Shown: positions 1 through 9,250, numbered from the stretch's first letter. The stretch: DNA of 64,000 nucleotides from Paenisporosarcina indica (GCF_001939075.1 NZ_MPTA01000001.1:744001-808000), one strand, 5' to 3'. The notes: generated by a model from the sequence alone, not told the origin. Numbers and translations: made by a program.

Positions 1-2891
1 GTTCAACAATTGGCACACATACTGGCGTATTTAAAGAGATTCGTGATACTCTCGCTGAAAAATTTAATCTTTCTCCAGAAGTTTTTTCATTTAATAATGA
101 ATTAGGCTGGTGTCCAGCATGTAAAGGACGCGGTACTACCAAAAATATTGAATGTAAAAAGTGTGAAGGCAAACGCTATAATCCAGAAGTCCTGCAATAT
201 AAGATAGAATTGTTGGATCAACCACATAGTATTTCCGATATTAACAACTTAAGTATTGAATCGATTCTATCATTAGCAGAAGTTCTACATATTAGTGAAA
301 CGAAACAACATATTCTTAAAAATATTATCAATATGAATATTGGTTATTTAACATTAAATCGCATTATGGGTACATTGTCAGGTGGTGAATTAACACGACT
401 TTACTTGGCTGAATTCATGGCAGCAAGTGAAAATACCGTTATTATTATTGATGAAATCTCCGTGGGTCTTGATCACCAAACACTATTGAAAATTTTAGAA
501 CAGATTAAACATTTAGGATATAAGAATCAAATTTGGCTGATTGACCATTCAGACACAGTGCTCGACACAACAGACGTGCAATTATTCTTTGGACCTGGCA
601 GTGGGAAATACGGTGGGAAAATTGTTGAAGTATCCCCACGTCCAAAACCAATCACTTGGGAACGAAATCGGGCAATGCCAACAGAATACTATCAATTTCA
701 TGATCTTTACAGTCGTAATATTCAAATGGCTGAAATTCAAATTCCCAAAAATAGAATTGTCACTTTTACGGGGGAGTCTGGATGTGGTAAATCTACGCTT
801 GTCAATGAGTGTATAGCCAAAGATTTTCTCGATCGATATCCAAAAGATAAACTGGTAATGGTGGGGCAAAATCGAAACCAATCGATTACCAGTAGGTCAA
901 CAGTTGCTACTTTTCTTGATATTAAAAAGAAACTCACCAAATATAGTGAAGATATTGATGATATTTTTCAGCGCTCGATTGAAGATATTATTGATGAACT
1001 GCCAAACGAAGACATCGCTCATAAACGCTTGAGCTTATTGATCAAACTTGGACTTGGTTATTTGACATTGGAAAGAAAAACACAATCATTATCGAATGGT
1101 GAATTTCAATGTGTCCATTTAGTTTCTGAGCTGTTTGCCAACTCTAGAAACCCACATACGCTTTTTATTTTTGACGAGCCTTCAAAAGGTCTATCACAAA
1201 ATATTTTAAATCAATTCATTGATAGTGTCAGGGTCATTCTGCAGGATGAATCTGTCTCAATAGTAATGATTGAACATAATTCTTATATGCTAGAAAACTC
1301 TGATTTTATCGTTAATTTTGGTAAAAGACAGCTTGCACCTGTGGAGCATCTTGATGTTGTCAGTCATGATGACTATTTTCGTCAACAAAACAGTACGGAT
1401 AGAGTTGCTCCATTGCATATTTCTTCAACTATCAATGTACAAAATGGAATTAACTACTTAGAAGAAAATCAGATTGCCTATTTTAATAATGCAGAAAACG
1501 TCTATAAGGGCGGGATCTTAAAAAGCTTATCATCAATGGCTCGTTTGATATACGGTGAATACGAATCTGATTCAATTGCACCCGTCATCGCCATTGATCT
1601 GGAACGTCACTTGTATAGTCAATATAGTTTTCTCTATGAAATGGGTGGATTGATCAACCATATCATTGTGGCGCATCCAACCAATAAAGATACGAGTAGT
1701 TTCGATTTCTATTATCAAGACAATCATTGTCCAAGCTGCTCTGGCCGTAGGATGATTGAAAAATTTGATTTTGATGTTGTTATTCAGGACAAAGCCGTAC
1801 CATTTTGGGAGGGTCTATTGCATCCAGACGTGATGGAGGTATTAAAACATTATCAATATCCAAAATTGCAATTCATTTTTGATGAAATTAAGAATGAACT
1901 CGGCCACGATCTGAGTAAAAGCTATAATGAAATGACAGAAGAGGAAAAGCATACCTTTTTATACGGGTATTGGGAAAAGTCGTTTTATGATAAAGCAGGT
2001 AAGACGCAGAGAACATGGCAAGGCTTTAACAACATAATTGGAATGTATATGTTCATTTCGAAATCGATTATTAAAGAGCAAATGAAAGCTTCTAAAGAGA
2101 AGATTACATGTCCGATTTGCGAAGGTTCTGTGTTAAATCATCATAAACAGCTCAAATTTGGCGATACGGATATTCGTGAGATTATAAAGCAGCCGATTGA
2201 TCAAGTTTTGAAAACAGTAGGAACTTTACCGGAACTGGAAAAATTGAAAGCTATTGTAGGCGGCGATATGGCTTTGACGGAAGATGTCTCTCTGTTGCCT
2301 AGAGAAACACAAGTCGCTGTGAAAATGCTTGAATTAGAACTTGCAAGCTTTGCTGGTTATGAAATGGTACTGCAAAATGTATACCCATTCTGGGACAGTA
2401 TTAAAGGCAATATTGAATTCATCAGCAACAGTAATCAGGTAACCATCTGTGATTTTGACAATATCAATGAGACGAGAGAAACAATCATAGACAAGTATTT
2501 CACTAATGGAACATATAAAAAACTAACATATGTTTATGAAGCGTTTGGTTACAAAAAACTTGTTACGCATATTAATAAGATAAAGAAAAGTCATCCATGT
2601 CCATTCTGTAAAGGAAAGAAAGTCATATCCGAAGATAATCTACATGACGGCGTATTTAAATTAACGATACCTTGTGTGAGTTGTAATGCAAGTGGTATCA
2701 ATGATGAGGGACTTCTGGAAGTTGTCGAAGACATAGCAGTAGAAACATGGCTAACTGGAAAAGTCAGTGATGTTGTTAGTGAAAGCTTAAATCTTGAGCC
2801 TGTTGCAAATCTTCTAATTTTCAATCGTATTCGTGAGTTGAATAAACAAGAAATGATGGCGATCTACCAATACCTTGAGCAAAATAATTAA
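1..2891 (+). CDS. UvrA-like ABC ATPase, 5' end outside window
   Basis: The reading frame is open from base 3, so the gene begins before the window. The first visible part is a UvrA-type zinc module (CPACKGRG then CKKCEGKRY), followed by an ABC signature (LSGGELTRLYLA), a D-loop, and a second nucleotide-binding domain with Walker A GESGCGKST. The second signature is degenerate (SLSNGE) but is followed by a good Walker B (LFIFDEPSKGL). About 490 residues then follow with further CxxC pairs (CPSCSG, CPICEG, CPFCKG, CVSC) that look like a third, catalytically degraded UvrA-like module. Canonical UvrA has only two such halves. The gene therefore looks like a UvrA paralog (DNA-damage or drug-tolerance type) rather than the housekeeping uvrA, and no uvrB or uvrC is adjacent. 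Family is certain; function is not known. Confidence 0.8.
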   Translation, partial: STIGTHTGVFKEIRDTLAEKFNLSPEVFSFNNELGWCPACKGRGTTKNIECKKCEGKRYNPEVLQYKIELLDQPHSISDINNLSIESILSLAEVLHISETKQHILKNIINMNIGYLTLNRIMGTLSGGELTRLYLAEFMAASENTVIIIDEISVGLDHQTLLKILEQIKHLGYKNQIWLIDHSDTVLDTTDVQLFFGPGSGKYGGKIVEVSPRPKPITWERNRAMPTEYYQFHDLYSRNIQMAEIQIPKNRIVTFTGESGCGKSTLVNECIAKDFLDRYPKDKLVMVGQNRNQSITSRSTVATFLDIKKKLTKYSEDIDDIFQRSIEDIIDELPNEDIAHKRLSLLIKLGLGYLTLERKTQSLSNGEFQCVHLVSELFANSRNPHTLFIFDEPSKGLSQNILNQFIDSVRVILQDESVSIVMIEHNSYMLENSDFIVNFGKRQLAPVEHLDVVSHDDYFRQQNSTDRVAPLHISSTINVQNGINYLEENQIAYFNNAENVYKGGILKSLSSMARLIYGEYESDSIAPVIAIDLERHLYSQYSFLYEMGGLINHIIVAHPTNKDTSSFDFYYQDNHCPSCSGRRMIEKFDFDVVIQDKAVPFWEGLLHPDVMEVLKHYQYPKLQFIFDEIKNELGHDLSKSYNEMTEEEKHTFLYGYWEKSFYDKAGKTQRTWQGFNNIIGMYMFISKSIIKEQMKASKEKITCPICEGSVLNHHKQLKFGDTDIREIIKQPIDQVLKTVGTLPELEKLKAIVGGDMALTEDVSLLPRETQVAVKMLELELASFAGYEMVLQNVYPFWDSIKGNIEFISNSNQVTICDFDNINETRETIIDKYFTNGTYKKLTYVYEAFGYKKLVTHINKIKKSHPCPFCKGKKVISEDNLHDGVFKLTIPCVSCNASGINDEGLLEVVEDIAVETWLTGKVSDVVSESLNLEPVANLLIFNRIRELNKQEMMAIYQYLEQNN

Positions 2892-3024
2892 ATTAGATTT
2901 ATTAAAACAAGTGATATTTAAGTAATGAACTAGCTGTCAGTCAGTGAAGAAAACTCATTTGAATTAAGAGTTTTTATGTTTTTCTGAAGGGATCATGCTG
3001 GTTTAAGAGATAAAGGAGATATCA

Positions 3025-3534
3025 ATGGAAGTTGCATACGAAACTAGCAGATTATTGTTAACGGTTTTTCAACAAAAAGATCTCGATGCTACAAAACATT
3101 TTTGGGGAGATGCATATGTGATGGAATATTCTGGGGGTGCCACACCTCATGAAAAACTTTCTCAAGTTCTAGAAGGCTATGAAAAATGCCATCAAGAAAA
3201 GGGATTATCAGTTTATGCAGTAACGGAAAAAAGTACAGGAAAAGTCATTGGTGCAGCCGGATTTAATATAAGCGATTCAGTCGAGAAAATTGAGTTAATT
3301 TATCATTTTTCAAAACCAAGCTGGGGAAAAGGATTCGCAACCGAAGCAGCAAAAGCGTGCATTGAAATTGCAAAACGACTTCAACATGTTGAGCTTATCT
3401 ACGCGTCAGCAGATCCACATAATCTGGATTCCACCAAGATTTTGGAGAAGATTGGATTCAAGTTTATCGAAATGAGATGGTTTGAAGACACCAACCAGAA
3501 CGAACCATATTACGAATATCTTGTTCGTAAATGA
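3025..3534 (+). CDS. GNAT family N-acetyltransferase (RimJ/RimL-like)
   Basis: This 169-residue protein has the length and layout of the RimJ/RimL-type GNAT family, which moves an acetyl group from acetyl-CoA to an amine (protein N-terminus, antibiotic or small molecule). The N-terminus has the usual ETSRLLLTVF strand. The acetyl-CoA-binding motif A is visible as SWGKGFATEAAKACIEIA around residues 94-111, followed by NLDSTKILEKIGFK. The start is set by AAAGGAGAT ending 7 bases before the ATG. It stands alone, ending in an intrinsic terminator about 70 bases after the stop. The substrate cannot be read from the sequence. Confidence 0.85.
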   Translation: MEVAYETSRLLLTVFQQKDLDATKHFWGDAYVMEYSGGATPHEKLSQVLEGYEKCHQEKGLSVYAVTEKSTGKVIGAAGFNISDSVEKIELIYHFSKPSWGKGFATEAAKACIEIAKRLQHVELIYASADPHNLDSTKILEKIGFKFIEMRWFEDTNQNEPYYEYLVRK

Positions 3535-3602
3535 GATGGCCAGACCATAATATTCAGTTAAAATCATACCAACAATGGAAAAACTAAAAAATGTGGCAAC
3601 AG

Positions 3603-3633
3603 ACTGTTTACGGGAGACGTAAGCAGTTTTTTT
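3603..3633 (+). terminator. Intrinsic terminator after the acetyltransferase gene
   Basis: A 10-bp stem (ACTGTTTACG with CGTAAGCAGT, one G-U pair) and a GGAGA loop are followed directly by seven T residues. Confidence 0.8.
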
Positions 3634-3658
3634 ATGGTTTCTTCAAAATCTTTAAATA

Positions 3659-3879
3659 TATACACCTCGATAGTCTATATTCATTCTTTACTCGCACTCA
3701 AAACATCCAAAAAAACCACATGTCTTACACACGAACAACTTTTGCAACAAAATAACCCACTTATTTTCTATTTGTTGATTTAAAAGCCTGATGTATATGA
3801 GAGGGAAGGGGAGAGCATTAATTTTGGAGAGACATTGGGAAGGGATTTCATTTTTGCATATAGACTATCGAGGTGTATA
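3659..3879. repeat. 22-bp perfect inverted repeat upstream of the PadR-like gene
   Basis: Bases 3659-3680 (starting TATACACCTCGATAG) recur exactly in reverse complement at 3858-3879, with no match beyond the 22 bases on either side. The right copy ends 24 bases before the start codon of the PadR-like regulator and probably overlaps its promoter or transcription start. The likeliest reading is a pair of operators for that regulator, which would allow looping of the 180 bases between them. A small transposable remnant is less likely because no target-site duplication is seen. The intervening bases contain no gene. Confidence 0.6.
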
Positions 3880-3903
3880 ATTAACAATAAAAGGAGTGTT
3901 TTG

Positions 3904-4656
3904 ATGAAAATACCTTCTTTCCAAGATAGTGTTGGTTTCAGTGTAAAAGATACTTTGGCTTTATATTGGCTACATATCGTTTCTACGAATCCTACGTATC
4001 CCAAAGATGTGTACCAACAATTTATTGAAACCTTTCCTGGTCGAAAAGTAGGGTATGAATATGTTGCAAGAGTCGCAAAACAATTAGAAAGCAATGGCTT
4101 CCTAACATCGACTGTAAATGAAGCAAAGAAAGTGTACTCAATCACTGAGGCAGGAACAAAACGTCTACACGATTACCAGGACACTTATTTCAAGCGATTT
4201 AATGAAGTAGCGACAGTAATCAATCGCATGTATTATCATTTGACCCATAATGGGAAGAAACCTGAAGCTCCATCGATGGCACTCCATCCGGATTTCCGTC
4301 CATATCTGGCAAAACTTCTCTCAGTCAAGGATGTCGTAAGGTACATGGCATTAAAAATGAGTCTCAATCGATCTTCTTTTTACATGGCGGAAGTGGGGGA
4401 TCAAATGGACGATTTATTCGGTTGGTCACCATCAAATGGCTATTTATATCAATTGGTCCATGAGATGGAAGAAACAGAATTATTATTTGGTCAATGGCGG
4501 GATGAACGGCGAACGGTTCGGATATTGAAAGGAACCGATGTAGGGAACCAGTTTTTGCATACTGTCGAACAATCGCTATTGGAACGTGTTATGAGTGTCC
4601 GCACTTATCTTCACTACATTTTGAAATTTTTAAATAAAGAGAAATCAGCAAACTGA
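3904..4656 (+). CDS. Double-domain PadR-like transcriptional regulator
   Basis: This 250-residue protein appears to carry two PadR-type winged helices in one chain. The first (about residues 10-85) has the VKDTLALYWLH opening and GYEYVARVAKQLESNGFL, then the wing strand VYSITEAGTKRL. The second (about 145-245) has VVRYMALKMSLNRSSFYMAEV, then SNGYLYQLVHEMEETELL and RRTVRIL. Ordinary PadR proteins have one domain and dimerise. The start at 3904 is chosen because AAGGAG lies 7 bases upstream; an in-frame upstream start would overlap the 22-bp repeat and lacks a ribosome site. No co-transcribed partner is obvious, and autoregulation through the upstream inverted repeat is inferred. The ligand is unknown. 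Confidence 0.7.
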   Translation: MKIPSFQDSVGFSVKDTLALYWLHIVSTNPTYPKDVYQQFIETFPGRKVGYEYVARVAKQLESNGFLTSTVNEAKKVYSITEAGTKRLHDYQDTYFKRFNEVATVINRMYYHLTHNGKKPEAPSMALHPDFRPYLAKLLSVKDVVRYMALKMSLNRSSFYMAEVGDQMDDLFGWSPSNGYLYQLVHEMEETELLFGQWRDERRTVRILKGTDVGNQFLHTVEQSLLERVMSVRTYLHYILKFLNKEKSAN

Positions 4657-4852
4657 ATTGTTAACTTTGCATAATTTGTCGAAATGACCAATTAGAAATA
4701 TACCATCCTTATGATACAATTGCGATAATACATTTTTGTGATGTTATTAAAACAGACTCAACATCAATGGAAGTACTTGATTACCAAACAAAAAAACACT
4801 TATATAGATCAACATTGTCCGAACCCAAATTCCTATTGAAGGAGCAAAATAC

Positions 4853-7800
4853 TTGGATGTTAAACTAAATCACAAAATCATTAAAGAAGTATGCGGTACA
4901 GTCTCCTTCAAAAAGGGAGACTCTTTTTATCGTACGGGTAAAGTCTCTTTCGAAAGTTACGGTCCAGAAAGTTGTATAGCCGTCGTTTCAGGCACCGAAG
5001 ATTTTAAAGTGTCGATCGAGAAGAAAATGAATGGCAAATTCAACTCCACATGTAGTTGTCCAAAACTCGTGTCTTTCGAGAAGGATTGCCAGCATATTGC
5101 TGCCGTTCTATTATCAATATGCGAGCACCAAAACCGTGGTACATCTACTAGCAATCTCCATGAAAGTCTTGATATTCATCCTGTCCCTGATCAAGGACTT
5201 ACTGATGGATTCATAACTTTGTTCCAAAAACAACCCAATCGAGCAAGAAAACAGCTGCACTTTGAAAAAAGGCTGTTACTTGATGTCGAGTTTACATGTA
5301 AATTGGTCACGGTAGGCATGGGACAATACATGTTAGGTATAGAGCTAAGGGTTGGTCAGTCACTCGTCCAAGATATCCGGAACTTCCTGAAGCATTTGAA
5401 AGATGGAACGCCAATCTTGCTATCCAATTCATTTAGTTATAATCCCAGTCTCCATTGCTTTCAACTTGAAACAGATGCAGTTTTAGGGAAACTCATTGAC
5501 ATCGTCAAAGACGAACAAATGTACATGGATGGTTTATTAGATCCTTCAGATACCTCAATTGATAAGCAGGTTTTACTGATTCCGCCATCTTCTTGGAACA
5601 GCCTATGTGACAGCCTGGAGAATGCAAAAAATGTTAAATTGGAAAGTCCGACTCAGACGTACGAAGGTCTAAGGATATCAACAGACCCTCTTGATTTAAA
5701 ATTCATATTTGATGAATCGGCAGGAGTAGACTTTCAGCTTACAATCCACGAATTGAATCGAATGGCTGTTTTGCATTCATATCAGTGTGTCCTATATGAA
5801 GGTACACTTTTTCGAATGGACAGTGATGATTGCAATCGTCTCTATGAACTGAAACAGATGCTGAATTCGTCAGGAACGAACCTTATTCTCATTCCAAACG
5901 ATCAGATTGAGTCATTCCTCGAAAAAGTGGTTCCAGGTTTGAGAAAATTAGGTGAGGTCCAGATCTCTGAAGGAATTACCAGTCAGTTCTTGAAAACTCC
6001 ATTAATAGCGAAGTTATATTTGGATCGCGTCAAAAACCGTTTGCTTGCTGGACTTGAGTTTCACTATGAAAATTTCGTACTCAATCCACTGGAAAGTCGG
6101 GAACTGAAAGCAGGCTCCATGCTCGTCAGGGATATCGAGAAAGAAGAAGCTATCCTTCGGCTGATGGACGATAGCATGGCTGTCAAAACGGACGGTGGGT
6201 ATTTTTTGCATAACGAAGAGTTGGAATATGAGTTTTTGTACTATATCGTCCCGAAAATTCAGAAACTTGCACAAATATATGTAACTACAGCCGTCAGAAA
6301 TCGCATTTTCAGGGAGAATCCCCGTCCGAGGATCAGGGTGAAAGTCATGAAGGAAAGGACCAATTGGTTGGAATTCAAATTTGAAATGGATGGCATTCCT
6401 GAAAAACATATTCGTGAGATTCTATTGGCCCTCGAGGAGAAACGAAAGTATTTCCGTTTGCGAAACGGATCATTGCTGTCATTGGAAACAAAGGAGTTTG
6501 AAGAAATCAATCGTTTCCTGAATGCAGGACCGGTTCAGGAAGATGATTTGGAAAAGGGATTGAACTTACCATTAGCGAGTGGGCTTCAACTGTTGAATTC
6601 AGCCGATGCCAAAGCCTTTTCATTGGAAGAATCTTTGCTCGAGTTTCTTGAAAGTATCCGCAATCCTGAAAGCATGGACTGTGAGATACCGAAAAGCTTA
6701 GAATTCATACTGAGGGATTATCAAAAAGTGGGCTATAAATGGATGAAAGCCCTTGCCAGTTATGGATTGGGAGGGATTCTTGCTGATGACATGGGTCTGG
6801 GTAAAACGCTGCAAAGCATTACTTACATACTTTCGGAGTTACAAGATATGCGAACACGGAAGCTTCCGGCTCTAATTGTTTGCCCATCCTCATTGACCTA
6901 TAACTGGTTAAGTGAACTGAACAAATTTGCTCCAGATGTCCAGGCCTTGATCATTGATGGAACTCAAAAGGAAAGAGTCCTGCTTCAAAAGGATGTATCG
7001 GATATGAATGTCTTGATCGTTTCCTATCCGTTGCTCCGTCGAGACATAACTTGGTATGAGAAACAGGCATTTCACACCGTATTTTTTGATGAGGCACAGG
7101 CGTTCAAGAATCCTTTTACACAAACTGCTCGAGCCGTGAAGAAAATAAAGGCAAATCATCGTTTCGCACTTACCGGTACACCTGTGGAAAATGCGCTGGA
7201 AGAACTTTGGTCAATTTTCCACGTGGTCTTTCCCGAATTGTTCCTTGGCTTAAAGGAATTCAGCAACCTTTCAAGAGATACAATCGCCCGTCGTACTCGA
7301 CCATTTTTGCTTCGTAGAATGAAAGAGGATGTTCTTGCAGAACTCCCCGAAAAAATTGAGACGAGCGAATCCATGGAGTTGCTTCCTGACCAAAAGAAAC
7401 TTTATGCAGCGTATTTATCCAAACTTCGTCATGACACGTTGAAGCATCTGGACAAAGAGGGTATCCGTAAAAATCGCATTAAAATCTTGGCAGGTCTGAC
7501 ACGGCTACGGCAGATATGTTGTCACCCAGCACTGTTTGTTGACGGCTATAATGGGAGTTCAGCGAAATTTGAACAGCTCATGGATATCATTGAAGAATCC
7601 AGGCTTTCCGGAAGGAGGGTGCTGATTTTCTCCCAGTTCACGAAAATGCTTGAACTTATCGGAAGAGAATTAGCGAGTCAAGGACTTCCATTCTTCTACC
7701 TGGATGGTAAAACGCCATCAAATGAACGTGTGGAAACCTGTAATCGATTCAATCTCGGGGAACGTGATTTATTCCTGATTTCCTTGAAGGCAGGAGGGAC

Positions 7801-8071
7801 AGGTCTTAACTTGACAGGTGCCGATACCGTCATACTGTATGACAATTGGTGGAACCCGGCTGTCGAACAGCAAGCCGCAGACCGTGCACACCGAATGGGA
7901 CAGAAAAATATAGTACAGGTCATCAAGCTTGTAGCCCGAGGAACGATCGAGGAAAAAATGAATGAACTACAGGAGAAAAAAAGACTTCTGATTGAAGAAA
8001 TTATCGATTCGGATAAACATTTTTCTTCCGCTCTGACGGAAGAGGACATTAGGGAAATCTTGATGATTTAA
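4853..8071 (+). CDS. SWIM zinc-finger and SNF2-family DEAD-like helicase
   Basis: This 1072-residue protein is of the bacterial SNF2 family (double-strand DNA translocases of the Swi2/Snf2/RapA superfamily). An N-terminal SWIM zinc finger is visible as Cys67-x-Cys69, Cys79-x-His81. A long SNF2-associated region follows. The C-terminal motor has motif I DDMGLGKT (about 645), DEAQ (about 745), GTPVEN (about 775), LIFSQF (about 925), GGTGLNL and the motif VI helix ADRAHRMGQ (about 1010). Translation starts at TTG 4853: AAGGAG lies 8 bases upstream, and the nearby ATG is out of frame. It is a single-gene unit ending in an intrinsic terminator. Relatives occur throughout Bacilli; a role in DNA repair or chromatin-like remodelling is only inferred. 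Confidence 0.9.
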   Translation: MDVKLNHKIIKEVCGTVSFKKGDSFYRTGKVSFESYGPESCIAVVSGTEDFKVSIEKKMNGKFNSTCSCPKLVSFEKDCQHIAAVLLSICEHQNRGTSTSNLHESLDIHPVPDQGLTDGFITLFQKQPNRARKQLHFEKRLLLDVEFTCKLVTVGMGQYMLGIELRVGQSLVQDIRNFLKHLKDGTPILLSNSFSYNPSLHCFQLETDAVLGKLIDIVKDEQMYMDGLLDPSDTSIDKQVLLIPPSSWNSLCDSLENAKNVKLESPTQTYEGLRISTDPLDLKFIFDESAGVDFQLTIHELNRMAVLHSYQCVLYEGTLFRMDSDDCNRLYELKQMLNSSGTNLILIPNDQIESFLEKVVPGLRKLGEVQISEGITSQFLKTPLIAKLYLDRVKNRLLAGLEFHYENFVLNPLESRELKAGSMLVRDIEKEEAILRLMDDSMAVKTDGGYFLHNEELEYEFLYYIVPKIQKLAQIYVTTAVRNRIFRENPRPRIRVKVMKERTNWLEFKFEMDGIPEKHIREILLALEEKRKYFRLRNGSLLSLETKEFEEINRFLNAGPVQEDDLEKGLNLPLASGLQLLNSADAKAFSLEESLLEFLESIRNPESMDCEIPKSLEFILRDYQKVGYKWMKALASYGLGGILADDMGLGKTLQSITYILSELQDMRTRKLPALIVCPSSLTYNWLSELNKFAPDVQALIIDGTQKERVLLQKDVSDMNVLIVSYPLLRRDITWYEKQAFHTVFFDEAQAFKNPFTQTARAVKKIKANHRFALTGTPVENALEELWSIFHVVFPELFLGLKEFSNLSRDTIARRTRPFLLRRMKEDVLAELPEKIETSESMELLPDQKKLYAAYLSKLRHDTLKHLDKEGIRKNRIKILAGLTRLRQICCHPALFVDGYNGSSAKFEQLMDIIEESRLSGRRVLIFSQFTKMLELIGRELASQGLPFFYLDGKTPSNERVETCNRFNLGERDLFLISLKAGGTGLNLTGADTVILYDNWWNPAVEQQAADRAHRMGQKNIVQVIKLVARGTIEEKMNELQEKKRLLIEEIIDSDKHFSSALTEEDIREILMI

Positions 8072-8088
8072 TATATTTTAGGTAGTAC

Positions 8089-8126
8089 AAAAAGACATTC
8101 ATCGATCTTATGATGAGTGTCTTTTT
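8089..8126 (+). terminator. Intrinsic terminator after the SNF2 helicase gene
   Basis: A 15-bp stem (AAAAAGACATTCATC with GATGAGTGTCTTTTT, one mismatch) has a CGATCTTAT-type loop and T-rich 3' side. Confidence 0.85.
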
Positions 8127-8237
8127 ACTATTTAAATACAATTATCTCGACTTAGTTAAACTATTAGGTCATATAAAGTCAAAACGAATAATAGAATAAC
8201 ACTATAAAACATCTTCTAAAATCAATGGGGGACTATA

Positions 8238-8801
8238 ATGAAGAATTATGAAGCACGCCATGTTTTCATGTTATTCGGCATTTGTATTTTATTAGTGTCA
8301 CCGGTCTTTATTTTATTAGTGCCATTAACCGTTGTAGCAACTAAATATGATAAGTTGGGGGCATGGATTACCTATACACCAGGAGCGAACTATCTTTTGT
8401 TTGGCTTAGGGGTGATATTAATCTCATTTGCTAGCCTAATCGTATTTTTTCTAAATCTAAAAAAAGGTGCAATTGTTGGGGGATTGATTTGTACGATTCT
8501 TTCCGGAATTGCTTTTTATAGTTCGTCATTACCTTATGTGACGTTAACCAATGATGAAATATCTTTTCGAAAGGTTTTTTCTTTAGAAAGACAAACCTAT
8601 TCATGGGATGACCTCGATCGTTTTGTCTATTATGAAACTCCGCAACAAAAAGAAGAGACACCATATTATGAATTTTATTTTACAGATGGAAACATGCTCT
8701 CCATGTATCAAAACGGTCATTTCACTGAAGTGGTTCAAAAAAATGTGCATAGTAAAGTCATGCTGTTGGGTATACCAGTTGAACACATTCACGATTATTA
8801 A
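8238..8801 (+). CDS. Small integral membrane protein of unknown function
   Basis: This 187-residue protein was not recognised. It has three clear hydrophobic segments: about residues 10-33, 52-74 and 80-93. A polar C-terminal half of about 90 residues follows, rich in aromatic residues (QTYSWDDLDRFVYYETP). The C-terminal part resembles the bacterial PH-like tails found on small Bacillota membrane proteins, but this is weak. GGGGGA lies 7 bases before the ATG. It stands alone between a terminator and the promoter of the MutS2-like gene. No function is assigned. Confidence 0.65.
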   Translation: MKNYEARHVFMLFGICILLVSPVFILLVPLTVVATKYDKLGAWITYTPGANYLLFGLGVILISFASLIVFFLNLKKGAIVGGLICTILSGIAFYSSSLPYVTLTNDEISFRKVFSLERQTYSWDDLDRFVYYETPQQKEETPYYEFYFTDGNMLSMYQNGHFTEVVQKNVHSKVMLLGIPVEHIHDY

Positions 8802-8866
8802 AAGAAGAATAGAATAAATCCCAATTGAGCGATTTTCAAAACTGTCAACTACGTATGGAAAGACCG

Positions 8867-8895
8867 TTGACAAAATTTTAACTTTAACATATTGT
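8867..8895 (+). promoter_or_regulatory. Sigma-A promoter of the attenuated MutS2-like gene
   Basis: A perfect -35 box TTGACA (8867-8872), a 17-base spacer and TATTGT (8890-8895) place the transcript start near 8902. This leaves an untranslated leader of roughly 350 bases before the structural gene. Confidence 0.65.
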
Positions 8896-8937
8896 ATAAA
8901 TATTACGAATATTGTGCCCTATAGAGGAGATTGTTTT

Positions 8938-8961
8938 ATGAGTGTGACTATTCTTAACTAA
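8938..8961 (+). CDS. Seven-codon leader peptide (MSVTILN)
   Basis: A tiny reading frame encodes MSVTILN and stops at TAA. It has an excellent ribosome site, GAGGAGA, 7 bases before the ATG, and lies just inside the transcript predicted from the 8867 promoter. Its last codons (8951-8958, TTCTTAAC) are exactly complementary to 9043-9050 (GTTAAGAA). A ribosome stalled or paused here would therefore change folding of the downstream RNA. This is the layout of the leader peptides that control erm, cat and ARE ABC-F genes in response to ribosome-targeting antibiotics. The peptide itself probably has no other function. Confidence 0.6.
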   Translation: MSVTILN

Positions 8962-9173
8962 CCCGTTAATTTCATACGGTCTTGAAATAAGTGAAAAACC
9001 GAGAATCTCTTGGTTTATTCAGCATGCACTTTTTCAAGTATTGTTAAGAACAAGCATCATAGCAAAGAACAATGGATAACTCCAGCTATGACATGTATTT
9101 GTCATAGTCTTTTTTGTGTCTAGAGTTGATTTTGAGGTACTAACTCGAATAATAACTAGTTTACACAAAAAAG
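8951..9173 (+). promoter_or_regulatory. Leader-peptide-coupled transcription attenuator
   Basis: Nested complementary segments are visible: 8951-8958 with 9043-9050, 8981-8993 with 9027-9038, and 8996-9003 with 9009-9016. Downstream, 9086-9092 (CTATGAC) pairs with 9101-9107, followed by six T residues: terminator 1. The same 5' arm can instead pair with TCATAGC at 9057-9063 (9085-9091), an exclusive antiterminator. The T tract of terminator 1 is also complementary to 9163-9173 (ACACAAAAAAG). These mutually exclusive helices behind a seven-codon frame are the hallmarks of translation-coupled attenuation. The folding was done by eye. Confidence 0.6.
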
Positions 9174-9189
9174 GGGTCCCGAAATTTCT

Positions 9190-9224
9190 AAGCCGTCATG
9201 AGTGTTTTCATGACGGCTTTTTTC
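9190..9224 (+). terminator. Second leader terminator just before the MutS2-like gene
   Basis: A 12-bp perfect stem (AAGCCGTCATGA with TCATGACGGCTT) and a 6-base loop are followed by T residues. It ends about 10 bases before the ribosome site of the gene at 9251, so it would stop most leader transcripts unless prevented. Confidence 0.8.
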
Positions 9225-9250
9225 TGTAAACAAAAAGGAGGAAACAAAAA

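Noticed and set aside
3659-3879. MITE-like transposable element with 22-base terminal inverted repeats
   Set aside because: No target-site duplication flanks it, and the right repeat lies precisely at the promoter side of a regulator gene, so an operator pair is more likely; not fully excluded.
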